A DNA stretch of 32,038 bases from Acidobacteriota bacterium (GCA_019351975.1 JABBOG010000044.1:1-32038); one strand, 5' to 3'. Counted from the first letter of the stretch, positions 15,020 to 24,185 are shown. A program made the numbers and translations. The notes: generated from the letters alone by a model not told the origin.

Positions 15020-16990
15020 CTACCGCTGCTGAAATTGTGGCGACCCAATGATCATTCCAGCCGCCACTGAAGCGGACGCAAGCGCGCTGGGATGTTTCAT
15101 CGGAGACAAACTTCGGTCCTGTGGCTGCTTGTCACCAGACTCAGCGACCGATGTAGTTACAGGCGGCGTCGCTCTTGCTCTTGACATTTGCTTCAGAGTC
15201 AAGCTCAAGGATCGATCCGCTGGTCCATTCAGGAGTGTCTTCTCCAGTTGACTTGTTTGCTGCACAGTCGAAAGTTCGTCGGCGCCAGCACCGAGCATAT
15301 CTCGCACAGAAACGGTGACGCCGGGGATTCGATTAGAGGTTAGGTCCACAGCGAAGTTCATGCGACTGACTAATTCCGACGTACTATTCCATGCATCATT
15401 GGTCATCGCATAACCATTTGGTTCTTGTGTGCCTGTAAGTGGCATTCCCATGTGATTCAAAGAACTCAAGAGCCCTGAGGCGTCAGACACCGTTGCGTTT
15501 GTTGCTCTTACTGAGGAAACCACATAGTCCAGAGGAGTTTTTACTTTGTTTCCGCTGTCCGTGGCAGACCAAAACTCATCGGAATCGACCATAGTCTGTA
15601 GCACTCTACCGATATCCCCACCCGTTGACAGGAAAGTCTTCACCATACAGTTGATAAGGTTTGAAGAAGGGTGATCACTTACAAATCGAACAGCTAACTT
15701 GAGAGAAATGAAGCGAGCCGTTGCAGGACTCGTCGCTAAAACATGCAACATCTCTATACCTTCATTCTCTCCCCCATCGGGAATCGTGTGCCCCAGCACG
15801 ATCTTATCGCCGGGTTCGTGCTGTGCAGTGTTGAACCGAAAACCTCCCCCTTGGCGCATTGGTGTTACTGTCCAACCCGTAAGAACCTTTGCTGCCTCAA
15901 TGACATCCTGCTGCGTATATCCGCCGTTTACTCCAATAGTATGAAGCTCCATCAATTCACGACCGTAGTTCTCATTGATTCCTTCGAGCGAAGGATGGAC
16001 TGTTTGAAACCCAGGACGCATCCTCCGTTGAGCTGCTAAGGAATCAGGGCCGATGCTTCGAGCATTGTCTAGATAGATAAGCATCGCGGGGCTTTTGGCA
16101 ACAGATACGAGTAAATCCTCGAACGAGCCCAATGCATGCGGTGCGATGACCGTCTGCTCAAACTGAGATATGTAATAGGGTTCGATTTGATTCTTTTTGC
16201 TATATAGATTGAAGTGGTTCATCCAGAATTCTGTCATCACCCGCTGAAGTTGCCGTTGACTGTAAATATCCTTAAGCAATCGAACAGATTGGGCTTCTCC
16301 GATTACAACCTGCTCAGGACGCAATAGTGCGCCAACTGTCTCTTGTTGTTCCAGGGTCATACCAGACGTCAGCGCAGTGAGTCGGGCTGGGGTTAGCGGC
16401 CGTAGAAGCTGTATATCAGTCAATGGCGGTGCATTCAGCAGCGCGTGATATCGCGCTGCAGCGGGTAGCCCAATGATCTCTTCGATATTCGTAGCAGGAT
16501 GGGCCGGTTGCACGGAGTTTGGCGGCGCCTTCTCGCTCCTGTTCTCGCGTTCCTGCATGATTGCCATCTGGCTTGTCCAAACGGTATGCACCGGTTCGTC
16601 CGCAGGGACAGGGATGGCACCCTTCAACGCCTGTCGGATAATGGATCCGTTCGGGAAATTCATCATCATCTGTTCGGGAGACATGAATTGAGTTTTATAG
16701 TCTCCCACCCAATGAGACAGATCGCTATCGTCAATCATCTGAGGATGTAACTGCTGCTCAATCCAGTTATGTAACCCCATAGCCTCCACGGCTTCAACTT
16801 CACCGGGGCGCGGACCAAACGTTAAGCGATTCAACGCATGAAGTGCTTTGGAGTGTTCACTTTGTACCTCGCGTTTGCTCAATCGATCAGGTGGCGTAGC
16901 ATCACCGGATTGTTGAAGTGCAAACCCCAGCGAGCTCTGCAGCACTCCTATCACCACGAGAAGAGATACTCTGTAACGTGCACGCCGCAT
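15020..16990 (-). CDS. DUF1800 domain-containing exported protein
   Basis: This 656-residue protein has a cleavable-type signal (MRRARYRVSLLVVIGVLQSS, then LGFALQQ) and DUF1800 signatures: ALNRLTFGPRPGEVEAVEAM at the mature N-terminus, MTEFWMNHFNLY, ENYGRELMELHTIGVNGGYT, EAAKVLTGWT and the C-terminal MIIGSPQFQQR. The function is unknown; the family almost always sits beside a DUF1501 gene, and both are exported, suggesting a cell-envelope or extracellular complex. The start is taken at 16990 because the signal peptide begins there; an upstream extension to 17131 has no coding character. It is the first gene of a two-gene unit with DUF1501. Confidence 0.9.
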   Translation of the reverse strand: MRRARYRVSLLVVIGVLQSSLGFALQQSGDATPPDRLSKREVQSEHSKALHALNRLTFGPRPGEVEAVEAMGLHNWIEQQLHPQMIDDSDLSHWVGDYKTQFMSPEQMMMNFPNGSIIRQALKGAIPVPADEPVHTVWTSQMAIMQERENRSEKAPPNSVQPAHPATNIEEIIGLPAAARYHALLNAPPLTDIQLLRPLTPARLTALTSGMTLEQQETVGALLRPEQVVIGEAQSVRLLKDIYSQRQLQRVMTEFWMNHFNLYSKKNQIEPYYISQFEQTVIAPHALGSFEDLLVSVAKSPAMLIYLDNARSIGPDSLAAQRRMRPGFQTVHPSLEGINENYGRELMELHTIGVNGGYTQQDVIEAAKVLTGWTVTPMRQGGGFRFNTAQHEPGDKIVLGHTIPDGGENEGIEMLHVLATSPATARFISLKLAVRFVSDHPSSNLINCMVKTFLSTGGDIGRVLQTMVDSDEFWSATDSGNKVKTPLDYVVSSVRATNATVSDASGLLSSLNHMGMPLTGTQEPNGYAMTNDAWNSTSELVSRMNFAVDLTSNRIPGVTVSVRDMLGAGADELSTVQQTSQLEKTLLNGPADRSLSLTLKQMSRARATPPVTTSVAESGDKQPQDRSLSPMKHPSALASASVAAGMIIGSPQFQQR

Positions 16991-17205
16991 AATCCACTGA
17001 CCCCGGAGTAGGCTACTCGTTCTTGCTGACACGTTACTGAACGAAAAGTTCTGCCCTTCGCGAAGAATCCTCAAACATCTGCCATGATCACGGGTTCTCT
17101 CGAAAAACAGCGCACCGCAGACGGCTGACAAGCTCTAGCGTGGATTCTCACCGTTTATTCTGATATTTGGAGATCGCTCAGAACGTACATTGGTGGCCAA
17201 ATGAA

Positions 17206-17236
17206 AGAGCGGAACTAGATTCTAGTTCCGCTCTCT
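17206..17236 (-). terminator. hairpin after the basic AT-hook-like gene
   Basis: Inverted repeat AGAGCGGAACTAGA and TCTAGTTCCGCTCT with a 1-nt centre (inner pairs would open into a loop), 20 bases after the stop of the minus-strand gene. On that strand it is followed by TTTCATTT, a modest T-tract. Confidence 0.6.
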
Positions 17237-17255
17237 CATTGATTTTGTCGTAGGA

Positions 17256-17585
17256 TTATTTTGCGACAACCGCTGTAGCTTGCTTCTTTACAGGAGCCGT
17301 TTTCTTGGTAGACGCTGACTGCTGCTTGCGACGCTCAGCCCAGCGCCGCTTCATAGCTTCAGCAATCGCGCTCCGCCCCTCCGGGCTAAGCGTCCGCTTG
17401 CGTTTTGAAGGCTTGGCTATCTTTATCGTCTCAATCGTTTTCGATGTCTTTGCGGTTCCTCTGGGCCTGCCGCGACGCGGCTTCGATTCGATCGTTTCAT
17501 CATTGAGATCGAGAAGGACTGCCCTCGCATGCTGAAGGGAAGCTATTTCTGCATCGATTTCAGCAACGATCTTACTCATGTCCAT
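17256..17585 (-). CDS. small basic AT-hook-like DNA-binding protein
   Basis: This 109-residue, Lys/Arg-rich protein has an N-terminal helix (MDMSKIVAEIDAEIASLQHA), an AT-hook-like core KPRRGRPRG at about residues 35-43, a conserved-looking helix LSPEGRSAIAEAMKRRWAER at about 66-85, and a Lys/Ala tail (KKTAPVKKQATAVV) like histone H1. The first part could dimerise, and the GRPRG core is known to lie in the minor groove of AT-rich DNA. A nucleoid-associated or silencing role is an inference. AAAGGA lies about 8 nt before the first ATG. The gene has its own hairpin terminator and diverges from lnt. Confidence 0.75.
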   Translation of the reverse strand: MDMSKIVAEIDAEIASLQHARAVLLDLNDETIESKPRRGRPRGTAKTSKTIETIKIAKPSKRKRTLSPEGRSAIAEAMKRRWAERRKQQSASTKKTAPVKKQATAVVAK

Positions 17586-17792
17586 GGGTCGAATCCTTTC
17601 TTTTGGTACTTTTTATTCCAGAGTAACTTGGAATTCCGTAACTAGATGAATTCTATAAGCACGAAACGACTTATCGCAAATCATTCATGAAATTTGAAGA
17701 GTTAGTTAATCTTTGGTTTTAAGAATACTTGGCAGATTGAACTAAGAAAACCCGCCAGTACCAATGCTCCTCATGATGCTAGACTTAAGCAG

Positions 17793-19406
17793 ATGCGATC
17801 CATTCCAGCACGGTTATGGGCAATGTCCCTCTTGTCTGCGATATTGCAAATTTTGATCTTCCCGATCGCCGGTCCTGCACTGTGGTGGTGTAACGCACTT
17901 AGCTGGATTTGTCTGATTCCTCTACTGGCTGCACTTCTGGGGCGCACGCGAAGCGGAACCAAGCTATCGATATCTCAGGCCGCTTTACTGGCATACCTTT
18001 GCGGTGTGGTTTGGTATACAGGCAATTGTTATTGGATCTATCGGACGATGCATGTCTATGAGAACATCCCAATCGCTGCGTCCTTGGGAATTCTGCTTTT
18101 ATTTGCGCTGTACGTCGGTCTATATCACGCATTGTTCGGCGGTCTTGTAGGTGCGATTCACGGGCGCTACTCGAGGACACTGACGCTAGCAGCTACGCCT
18201 TTCTTATGGGTTACCGTTGAAGTAGCAAGGGCGCGGGTAACTAGCTTTCCGTGGGACCTTCTTGGCTATACACAGGTCAATAATTTAATTGCAACGAAAT
18301 TGGCACCGGAAACGGGAGTGATGGGACTGTCGTTCGTGGTTGCTGCTGTCAATGCGATGTGGCTCGTGCGGCCGGCGGCCAAGCAGCCTCGCAACCGATT
18401 CGCGTGGGTTGCTGCAGCGGCAACGGTATCCGTCATCATGACGCTGATCGGACTCCTGTATCACCCCCGGATAAACGAGCCAACACAGGCGCTCGCTACA
18501 TTGGTGCAGGAGAATCTGGGGGTAGGAAACGAAAGGCGAGCCTTCGAAAGTAAGGAGCAGATGATTGCATCGTTCTCGCGTCTTAGTCTGCATCCAATGA
18601 TTGAAGCATCTGGCGGCGATCAAGCCAACGGTGGTCCTGTGAAACGATCGCAGCTCATAGTATGGCCGGAGGCGCCGACGGACTTTGTCGACTCAGATCC
18701 TGTTCTACGTCAGGCGATGAGTAAGCTGGCCATACAGTCTGGATCGGCAGTGATCGTCAACGATGTGACAATTGCACCTACTGGAGATGATGGACAGCGC
18801 AATTTATATAACTCGGCCAGCTTTTATCAGCCCGATGGAAGCTATGCGGGTCGCTATAACAAGATGCACTTGGTGCCTTTTGGAGAGTACACGCCGTACA
18901 AACCGCTGTTTTTCTTTGTAGGACATCTACTGGATGACCTCGTATTTATTCCCGGAGCAAATCGGACATTGTTTACGACCAGTGGCAGGAAGTATGGGGT
19001 CTTCATCTGTTATGAATCCATCTTTGGAAACGACCTGCGGGAGTTTGCGCGTGAGGGTGCCCAGGCACTCGTAAATATATCAGACGATGGGTGGTACGGA
19101 GATACAAGCGCTCCGTGGGAGCATTTGGATATGGTGCGAATGCGTGCGATTGAGAATCGGCGATGGATTGTGCGCGCGACAAACACCGGAATCACCGCTG
19201 CGATCGATCCCTTGGGCCGGGTGACTGCGATAATTCCACGGCATCAGCGAACATCCGTCCAAGTAGCGTTTGGATACCGAAGCGATCTTACGTTTTATAG
19301 CAAGTATGGAGACTGGTTTGGATGGTTCTGCGGGATCGTTACAGCACTTTTGCTAGTGCTGGGTTTTGGGCATGAAAGATTTGCAACCAATCAGGAAGTA
19401 AACTAG
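17793..19406 (+). CDS. lnt: apolipoprotein N-acyltransferase
   Basis: Lnt adds the third acyl chain to the N-terminal Cys of lipoproteins at the periplasmic face of the inner membrane. The 537-residue protein has about six N-terminal membrane helices, a periplasmic nitrilase-like domain from about residue 230, and a C-terminal helix. The catalytic triad is visible: Glu293 in IVWPEAP, Lys357 in YNKMHLVPFGEY and Cys406 in FICYESIFG. Also present are DDGWYGDTSAPWEHL and RAIENRRWIVRATNTG. Its presence fits a Gram-negative envelope. The ATG at 17793 has a poor ribosome site. prfB starts 4 bp after its stop, so the two are probably cotranscribed and may be translationally coupled. Confidence 0.94.
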   Translation: MRSIPARLWAMSLLSAILQILIFPIAGPALWWCNALSWICLIPLLAALLGRTRSGTKLSISQAALLAYLCGVVWYTGNCYWIYRTMHVYENIPIAASLGILLLFALYVGLYHALFGGLVGAIHGRYSRTLTLAATPFLWVTVEVARARVTSFPWDLLGYTQVNNLIATKLAPETGVMGLSFVVAAVNAMWLVRPAAKQPRNRFAWVAAAATVSVIMTLIGLLYHPRINEPTQALATLVQENLGVGNERRAFESKEQMIASFSRLSLHPMIEASGGDQANGGPVKRSQLIVWPEAPTDFVDSDPVLRQAMSKLAIQSGSAVIVNDVTIAPTGDDGQRNLYNSASFYQPDGSYAGRYNKMHLVPFGEYTPYKPLFFFVGHLLDDLVFIPGANRTLFTTSGRKYGVFICYESIFGNDLREFAREGAQALVNISDDGWYGDTSAPWEHLDMVRMRAIENRRWIVRATNTGITAAIDPLGRVTAIIPRHQRTSVQVAFGYRSDLTFYSKYGDWFGWFCGIVTALLLVLGFGHERFATNQEVN

Positions 19407-19410
19407 AGCT

Positions 19411-20539
19411 ATGTTGAGTGACCTCGAATATTCCTACTCCCCGGTTCGCGATAAGGTGCGCGAATTGCGGGAGTATCTTTGACTCTCCCCGGCTGAAGGA
19501 TGAGCTCGCTGCATTAGAACTGAAAATCTCGGACCCTGCGGTATGGGCAGACGCGTCGAAGTCGCAACCCCTGATGCGCGAGCGGAAGCGACTGGAGACC
19601 TTGCTGGCAGACGACGCGGAGTTGGCGCGGCGTTCCGATGATATCGAAGCGTACTTTGAGCTTGCGCGTGAAGGCGAAGATACCGAAGGAGACTTGACTC
19701 GGGATATACCTGCGTTGGTTGAGTTCGCGGAGGCGCTGGAGTCCAAGACAATGCTGTCGGGCGAGACGGACCCGCTCAATGCCATCGTGACGGTACACCC
19801 TGGAGCGGGTGGAACAGAGTCGCAGGATTGGGCCGAGATGCTGATGCGGATGTACCTGCGTTGGGCTGAACGGCAGGGATTCAAGGTGGAGATTAACGAA
19901 ATACAAGACGGCGATGAAGCCGGAATTAAATCGGCGACGTTTACGATCACAGGAGAATTTGCGTTCGGGCTATTGAGCGGCGAGACAGGTGTCCATCGAC
20001 TGGTGCGCATTTCGCCCTTTGATTCCGCCAAACGCCGCCATACCAGCTTTGCCAGCGTCTTCGTTTCACCGGAGATCGACGACACGATCGTCATCGACAT
20101 CAAGGTTGAAGATCTTCGCATCGATACGTACCGGTCAGGTGGTAAGGGCGGTCAGCATGTGAACACCACGGACTCCGCCGTGCGCATTACGCATCTTCCG
20201 ACAGGGCTTGTGACAGGCTGTCAGAATGAGCGGTCGCAGCACAAGAATAAGGAACGAGCTATGAAGATGATGCGCTCGAAGCTGTATGAGTATGAGCTGG
20301 ACAAGAAGAAGGCAATCAGCCGGAAGCTCGAAGACTCCAAGCTGGACATCAAATTTGGGTCACAGATTCGAAGCTATGTGCTTCAGCCTTACCGAATGGC
20401 GAAAGACCTTAGAACGCGCGTGGAGGTCGGTGATGTGGACAAGGTGCTCGATGGTGCGTTGGAGCCCTTTATTCGAGGGTATCTACGCATGCGGCGCGAG
20501 GGTGGCATGATGGTACCAGTGGCGGACGACGAAGACTAG
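19411..20539 (+). CDS. prfB: peptide chain release factor 2 (programmed +1 frameshift)
   Basis: RF2 releases nascent peptides at UGA and UAA. The reading is 19411-19479 joined to 19481-20539, 375 residues. The first 23 codons end in CTT at an in-frame TGA (19480-19482); skipping one T gives YLDSPRLKDELAALE and the rest of RF2. Family marks: the stop-recognition tripeptide SPF in RISPFDSAKRRHTSF, and the peptidyl-transferase motif GGQ at about 246-248. The start ATG lies 4 bp after lnt; AGGAAG is 12 nt upstream. The gene ends immediately against the stop of the convergent ydcF-like gene, with no gap. Confidence 0.96.
19469..19483 (+). promoter_or_regulatory. prfB: prfB programmed frameshift site
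   Basis: GGGAG (19469-19473), a Shine-Dalgarno-like stimulator, is followed after three bases by CTTTGAC with the in-frame TGA. This is the classical autoregulatory RF2 site: when RF2 is scarce, the ribosome slips from CTT to TTT and continues in the +1 frame. Confidence 0.95.
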
Positions 20540-21208
20540 CTAATCGGCTCTACTGTGCAGCCATCGATGAAGCCAGCTAACATGCAGATCGCACAACAGC
20601 GCGGTGTAACTGAGCATCTCGTGAAGGATGCGTTCGGCGGAGTCAAGATCATCAATGTGTCCCAGCGTGGCTCGTGGCGAGGTGTAAACGCTGAGACCAG
20701 CGCGACGGCAGAGGAGCATGATGCGATAGAGATGCGTGCCGTCGCTAACGACAATAATATGCTTGAAGTGATCGCGCGTCGCGATAGCGGCCAGGCTTTG
20801 AACTTGCTGTTCTGTATCGATGGATTGAGTTTCCGCGATAATACGGTCGTAGGGCACGCCATTGGCAAGAAGGTAATCGCGACCGACGGCGCCTTCAGTT
20901 TGGCCCGAGTCGCGATCCGAGCCGCCACCAAGAGTAACGATAAACGGCGCGAGGCCGCGCTCGTAGAGTCCGACGGCCTTATCAAGACGTGCATGGAGGA
21001 CGGGAGATGGACGTCCGACGTACTCCGCTGCACCAAAGACCGCAATGGCATCCGCCGACTGCGCGTTATCTACCATGGCCGTAGACGAAATCTGGAGATA
21101 AAGCCACAAAAACCACGCGAAGACGAGAACAAGCACGAAAAGCAACCAGCGCTTCCAGTGGCTGGATGAGGACGTGGCTGTGCTTGCTTTGCCGTGTACA
21201 GCGCTCAT
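20540..21208 (-). CDS. YdcF/DUF218 family membrane-anchored protein
   Basis: This 222-residue protein has an N-terminal anchor (about residues 19-42, WKRWLLFVLVLVFAWFLWLY) and a DUF218 domain facing the periplasm: DAIAVFGAAEYVGRPSPVLHARLDK, VTLGGGSDRDSGQTEGAVGRD, ESQSIDT-like TQSIDTEQQ and HIIVVSDGTHLYR. Members include SanA and YdcF, linked to envelope integrity and vancomycin tolerance; the reaction is not established. The ATG has no strong ribosome site. It follows the sua5-like gene by 69 bp on the same strand, likely one transcript. Confidence 0.85.
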   Translation of the reverse strand: MSAVHGKASTATSSSSHWKRWLLFVLVLVFAWFLWLYLQISSTAMVDNAQSADAIAVFGAAEYVGRPSPVLHARLDKAVGLYERGLAPFIVTLGGGSDRDSGQTEGAVGRDYLLANGVPYDRIIAETQSIDTEQQVQSLAAIATRDHFKHIIVVSDGTHLYRIMLLCRRAGLSVYTSPRATLGHIDDLDSAERILHEMLSYTALLCDLHVSWLHRWLHSRAD

Positions 21209-21277
21209 ATCGTTTCATGGACCTGCAGCCAGTATGACGCGAGAGCTTGTGCAGAATCCAGTAACGGTGGATGTTCG

Positions 21278-22021
21278 CTAGCTTTGCAATGCGAGCGCAA
21301 TCTCATGGGTCGGTATGGCACCTTCCCGCAGGATCATCCACGAACTGCCGCCGCCGCTGAGGTCAACAATCGTGGTGGCCACGGAACGGGCTGTCGGGCC
21401 ACCATCGACGATCAGCGGAATTTTTTCACCGAACTGCTCGCGCACGCAAGCAGCAAAGGTACATTCAGGGAGCCCGCTCAGGTTCGCTGAGGTTGCCGTA
21501 ATTGGGAAGCCCAATTGGCTTACCACGCTGCGGCAGATCGTGGCCTCAGGCACTCGCAGCGCTACGTTTCCCGTGTTTGCAGTCACACGCAAAGGAAGCT
21601 TGCTGCCGGCTTTTACGACGATGGTGAGCGGTCCAGGCCAGAACTTCTCAGCGAGCTTATCAAACGTGTTGTCGATGGAGCGAGCGAGTTCGTAAGCCTG
21701 TGCCACATCCGCGATGAGGAGGGACAAAGGTTTGTGGCGTGCGCGGGATTTGAGATCGTAAATTCGTTCAACAGCGTAGAGATTAACTGGATCAACAGCG
21801 AGACCGTAGAAGGTATCAGTGGGAAGCGCGACGACGTCGCCACGCTGGAGCGACTTGACGACTTGCGCGATCAGGTGAGGTTCCGGTTCGTCGGGATGAA
21901 TGCGAAGGACTTCAGCGCTCAAAGGTAGTTTCCCCAACAGTAACTCTATCGTATCTGCGATTCCTGGGGAAGCGTGCATCGCATGATACGGCGAACCAAC
22001 GCGTACACTGAGCACTGGCAT
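21278..22021 (-). CDS. tsaC: L-threonylcarbamoyladenylate synthase (Sua5/TsaC)
   Basis: This enzyme makes threonylcarbamoyl-AMP from threonine, bicarbonate and ATP, the first step of the t6A37 modification of ANN-decoding tRNAs. The 247-residue YrdC domain shows LQRGDVVALPTDTFYGLAVD, KSRARHKPLSLLI, FWPGPLTIVVKA, GNVALRVPE and PITATSANLSGLPE. It lacks the extra C-terminal Sua5 domain, so it is TsaC-like, though with about 40 extra N-terminal residues. AAGGCAAA precedes ATG 22021. It diverges closely from the RNA methyltransferase gene, so promoters must overlap the coding ends. Confidence 0.93.
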   Translation of the reverse strand: MPVLSVRVGSPYHAMHASPGIADTIELLLGKLPLSAEVLRIHPDEPEPHLIAQVVKSLQRGDVVALPTDTFYGLAVDPVNLYAVERIYDLKSRARHKPLSLLIADVAQAYELARSIDNTFDKLAEKFWPGPLTIVVKAGSKLPLRVTANTGNVALRVPEATICRSVVSQLGFPITATSANLSGLPECTFAACVREQFGEKIPLIVDGGPTARSVATTIVDLSGGGSSWMILREGAIPTHEIALALQS

Positions 22022-22053
22022 TTTGCCTTATGCTGATGACTCCGGTGTGCTCC

Positions 22054-22854
22054 ATGACGAATCAATCCATCCCGATTACGAGCCGTGCGAACGCGCGTGT
22101 TAAAGCGCTGCGTGCGTCGTTTCGAGGTAACGCTTGCAACGCGGGTGATCTGCTCGGCCTTGAAGGAGAGCACCTGATCACCGAGGCCTTACGCTCGGGG
22201 TTGAAGCTGCATACGGTCTTCATTCGTGAGGCCAGCCACGCAGCGCTGGAGCGCGTCTCTGTAGGTGCAGCCGAGGTACTTATCCTCACCCATGACGTCT
22301 TTGCGAGCGCTGTCGAAACCGCGTCGCCGCAGGGGATTGCGGCAATGGTGGAGATCTGCCCGCCAGATCCCAAAGAACCCTCGGAGGATCCGGTGCTCAT
22401 CGTGGAAAACCTTCAGGATCCGGGAAACCTCGGCACGCTGATCCGTTCTGCGGAAGCCTTCGGAGCGCAGCGCATCTATGCAACGGAGCGCACGGTGAAC
22501 GCATGGAATCCGAAAGTGGTGCGGGCCTCAGCAGGGTCTGTATTTCGCGTCCCCGTACTTCGAATGCCGATATCGCAGATTGCAGCGGAGGCAAAAACAA
22601 TGAATGTTGTGCTGTATGCTGCAGTGGCACAGGCGCAGGGCGTCGAGTCAGTGCTCGAGATCGTCTTCGCACCGAAATGCGGTCTCATGATCGGCAACGA
22701 GGGTGCGGGCTTGTCAGCCGAGGCGCTGGCACTCGCGCAGCATCGTGTTCGAATACCCTGTGCCGTAGAGTCGCTGAACGCTTCAGTCGCGGGGTCTATG
22801 CTCCTGTATGAGGTGATGCGGCAGCGCACCGCGCACAAGGACGATTTGCAATGA
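22054..22854 (+). CDS. SpoU/TrmH family RNA 2'-O-methyltransferase
   Basis: SAM-dependent ribose methyltransferase of the SPOUT fold. From the chosen start (266 residues): an N-terminal substrate-binding domain (ITSRANARVKALRA) and the three SpoU motifs NLQDPGNLGTLIRSAEAFG, GLMIGNEGAGLS and IPCAVESLNASVAGSMLLYE. It resembles RlmB and TsnR type rRNA enzymes; the target nucleotide is not evident. Alternative ATGs lie at 22030 and 22036; 22054 is chosen because the conserved ITSRAN segment normally begins close to the N-terminus, but no ribosome site decides it. The stop overlaps the rarA start as ATGA, so the two are translationally coupled. Confidence 0.9.
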   Translation: MTNQSIPITSRANARVKALRASFRGNACNAGDLLGLEGEHLITEALRSGLKLHTVFIREASHAALERVSVGAAEVLILTHDVFASAVETASPQGIAAMVEICPPDPKEPSEDPVLIVENLQDPGNLGTLIRSAEAFGAQRIYATERTVNAWNPKVVRASAGSVFRVPVLRMPISQIAAEAKTMNVVLYAAVAQAQGVESVLEIVFAPKCGLMIGNEGAGLSAEALALAQHRVRIPCAVESLNASVAGSMLLYEVMRQRTAHKDDLQ

Positions 22855-24185
22855 GCCTCTTTGATCCGGAACGGTCGACCGAAATACCCGGGCGACGGCA
22901 CCGCGCTCCGCTCGCGGAACGAATGCGGCCGCGCACGCTTGAAGAGTTCTCAGGGCAGACCCATCTGCTGGGTTCAGGTATGCCGCTCTACTTGCAAATC
23001 GTGAATGATGACGCGGCTTCATTGATCTTCTGGGGCCCGCCGGGGGTAGGGAAGACGACGCTCGCAAAGATTATCGCAAAGGTGACCTCCGCGAGTTTCA
23101 TCGAATTCTCCGCCGTGCTGTCGGGAATTAAAGAGATCAAGCAGGTGATGGTGGAGGCGGAGAAAGCTGCGGAGTTTGGCTCTCGCACGATCCTCTTTGT
23201 GGATGAGATTCATAGATTCAATAAGGCGCAGCAGGATGCCTTTTTGCCCTATGTGGAGCGGGGAAGCATCCGGCTGATCGGCGCTACAACTGAGAATCCT
23301 TCGTTTGAGATCAACGCGGCGCTGCTCTCCCGGTGCAGGGTATATACACTCCGCGCGCTGGAGCAAACGGAGATTCTTGCGCTGCTGGAACGGGCGTTTT
23401 CGGATGCGGAACGCGGCGTCGGCGGCCTTGGACTGGTAGCGGATGAGGGTGCATTGGAGATGATCGCGTCCTACTCCAGCGGAGATGCGCGAAGCGCGCT
23501 CAATGCCTTGGAGGTCGCGGCAAAGCTGACCGCAGATCGAGGTGAGGCTACGCTGACGGATTCGATCGCTCGCGAGGCGCTGCAGCAACGAGTACTGCTC
23601 TACGACAAAAAAGGTGAGCAGCATTATGACTTGATCTCGGCGCTGCACAAGTCGGTGCGGAACTCAGACGCGGATGCTGCGATCTATTGGCTGGGACGAA
23701 TGCTGGCGGCAGGCGAAGATGCGATGTACGTCGCACGAAGAGTGGTGCGAATGGCCGTGGAGGACATCGGTCTGGCAGCGCCAGAAGCGTTGAATCTGTG
23801 CCTGTCAGCACGCGATGCAATGCACTTTCTGGGCTCGCCGGAGGGTGAGCTGGCACTCGCGCAGGCAGTCGTGTACCTCGCTCTCGCTCCCAAGTCGAAT
23901 GCAGTGTACAAGGCCTACAACGCTGTGCGCGCGGACATCGAATCGCGGCCGGCGGAAGTCGTACCACTGCATCTGCGTAACGCCCCCACAAGGCTGATGA
24001 AGGAGTTGGATTACGGGAAGGAATATCAGTACGCGCATGACGTGGAGGGGAAGGTTGCAGCGATGCAATGCCTGCCGAAAGGGTTGCAGGGGCGCAGGTA
24101 TTACGAGCCTACAGGGGAGGGCCGCGAGAAACTGTTAGCACAGCGCATGGCCGAGATCGCGCGGCTGCGTGAAGCAAAGTCTTGA
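22851..24185 (+). CDS. rarA: replication-associated recombination ATPase RarA (MgsA)
   Basis: RarA is an AAA+ ATPase of the clamp-loader/WRNIP1 family that acts at stalled replication forks. The 444-residue protein shows RPRTLEEFSGQTHLLG, Walker A GPPGVGKTT at 62-70, Walker B ILFVDEIHRFNKAQQD, the sensor 1 region GATTENPSFEINAALLSRC, sensor 2 near SSGDARSALNALE, and the C-terminal tetramerisation region ending KGLQGRRYYEPTGEG. Full family length. It overlaps the RNA methyltransferase stop by 4 bp. Confidence 0.95.
   Translation: MSLFDPERSTEIPGRRHRAPLAERMRPRTLEEFSGQTHLLGSGMPLYLQIVNDDAASLIFWGPPGVGKTTLAKIIAKVTSASFIEFSAVLSGIKEIKQVMVEAEKAAEFGSRTILFVDEIHRFNKAQQDAFLPYVERGSIRLIGATTENPSFEINAALLSRCRVYTLRALEQTEILALLERAFSDAERGVGGLGLVADEGALEMIASYSSGDARSALNALEVAAKLTADRGEATLTDSIAREALQQRVLLYDKKGEQHYDLISALHKSVRNSDADAAIYWLGRMLAAGEDAMYVARRVVRMAVEDIGLAAPEALNLCLSARDAMHFLGSPEGELALAQAVVYLALAPKSNAVYKAYNAVRADIESRPAEVVPLHLRNAPTRLMKELDYGKEYQYAHDVEGKVAAMQCLPKGLQGRRYYEPTGEGREKLLAQRMAEIARLREAKS

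Noticed and set aside
9889-17693. 13-nt match ATTTCATGAATGA at 9889-9901 and its inverse at 17681-17693, both upstream of genes
   Set aside because: A 13-mer shared in either orientation is expected several times by chance in 32 kb; no further similarity surrounds it.
19418-20539. prfB start at 19418 in the downstream frame
   Set aside because: The codons before the frameshift in that frame are meaningless for RF2, while the frame from ATG 19411 gives the typical RF2 N-terminus and the classical slip site.
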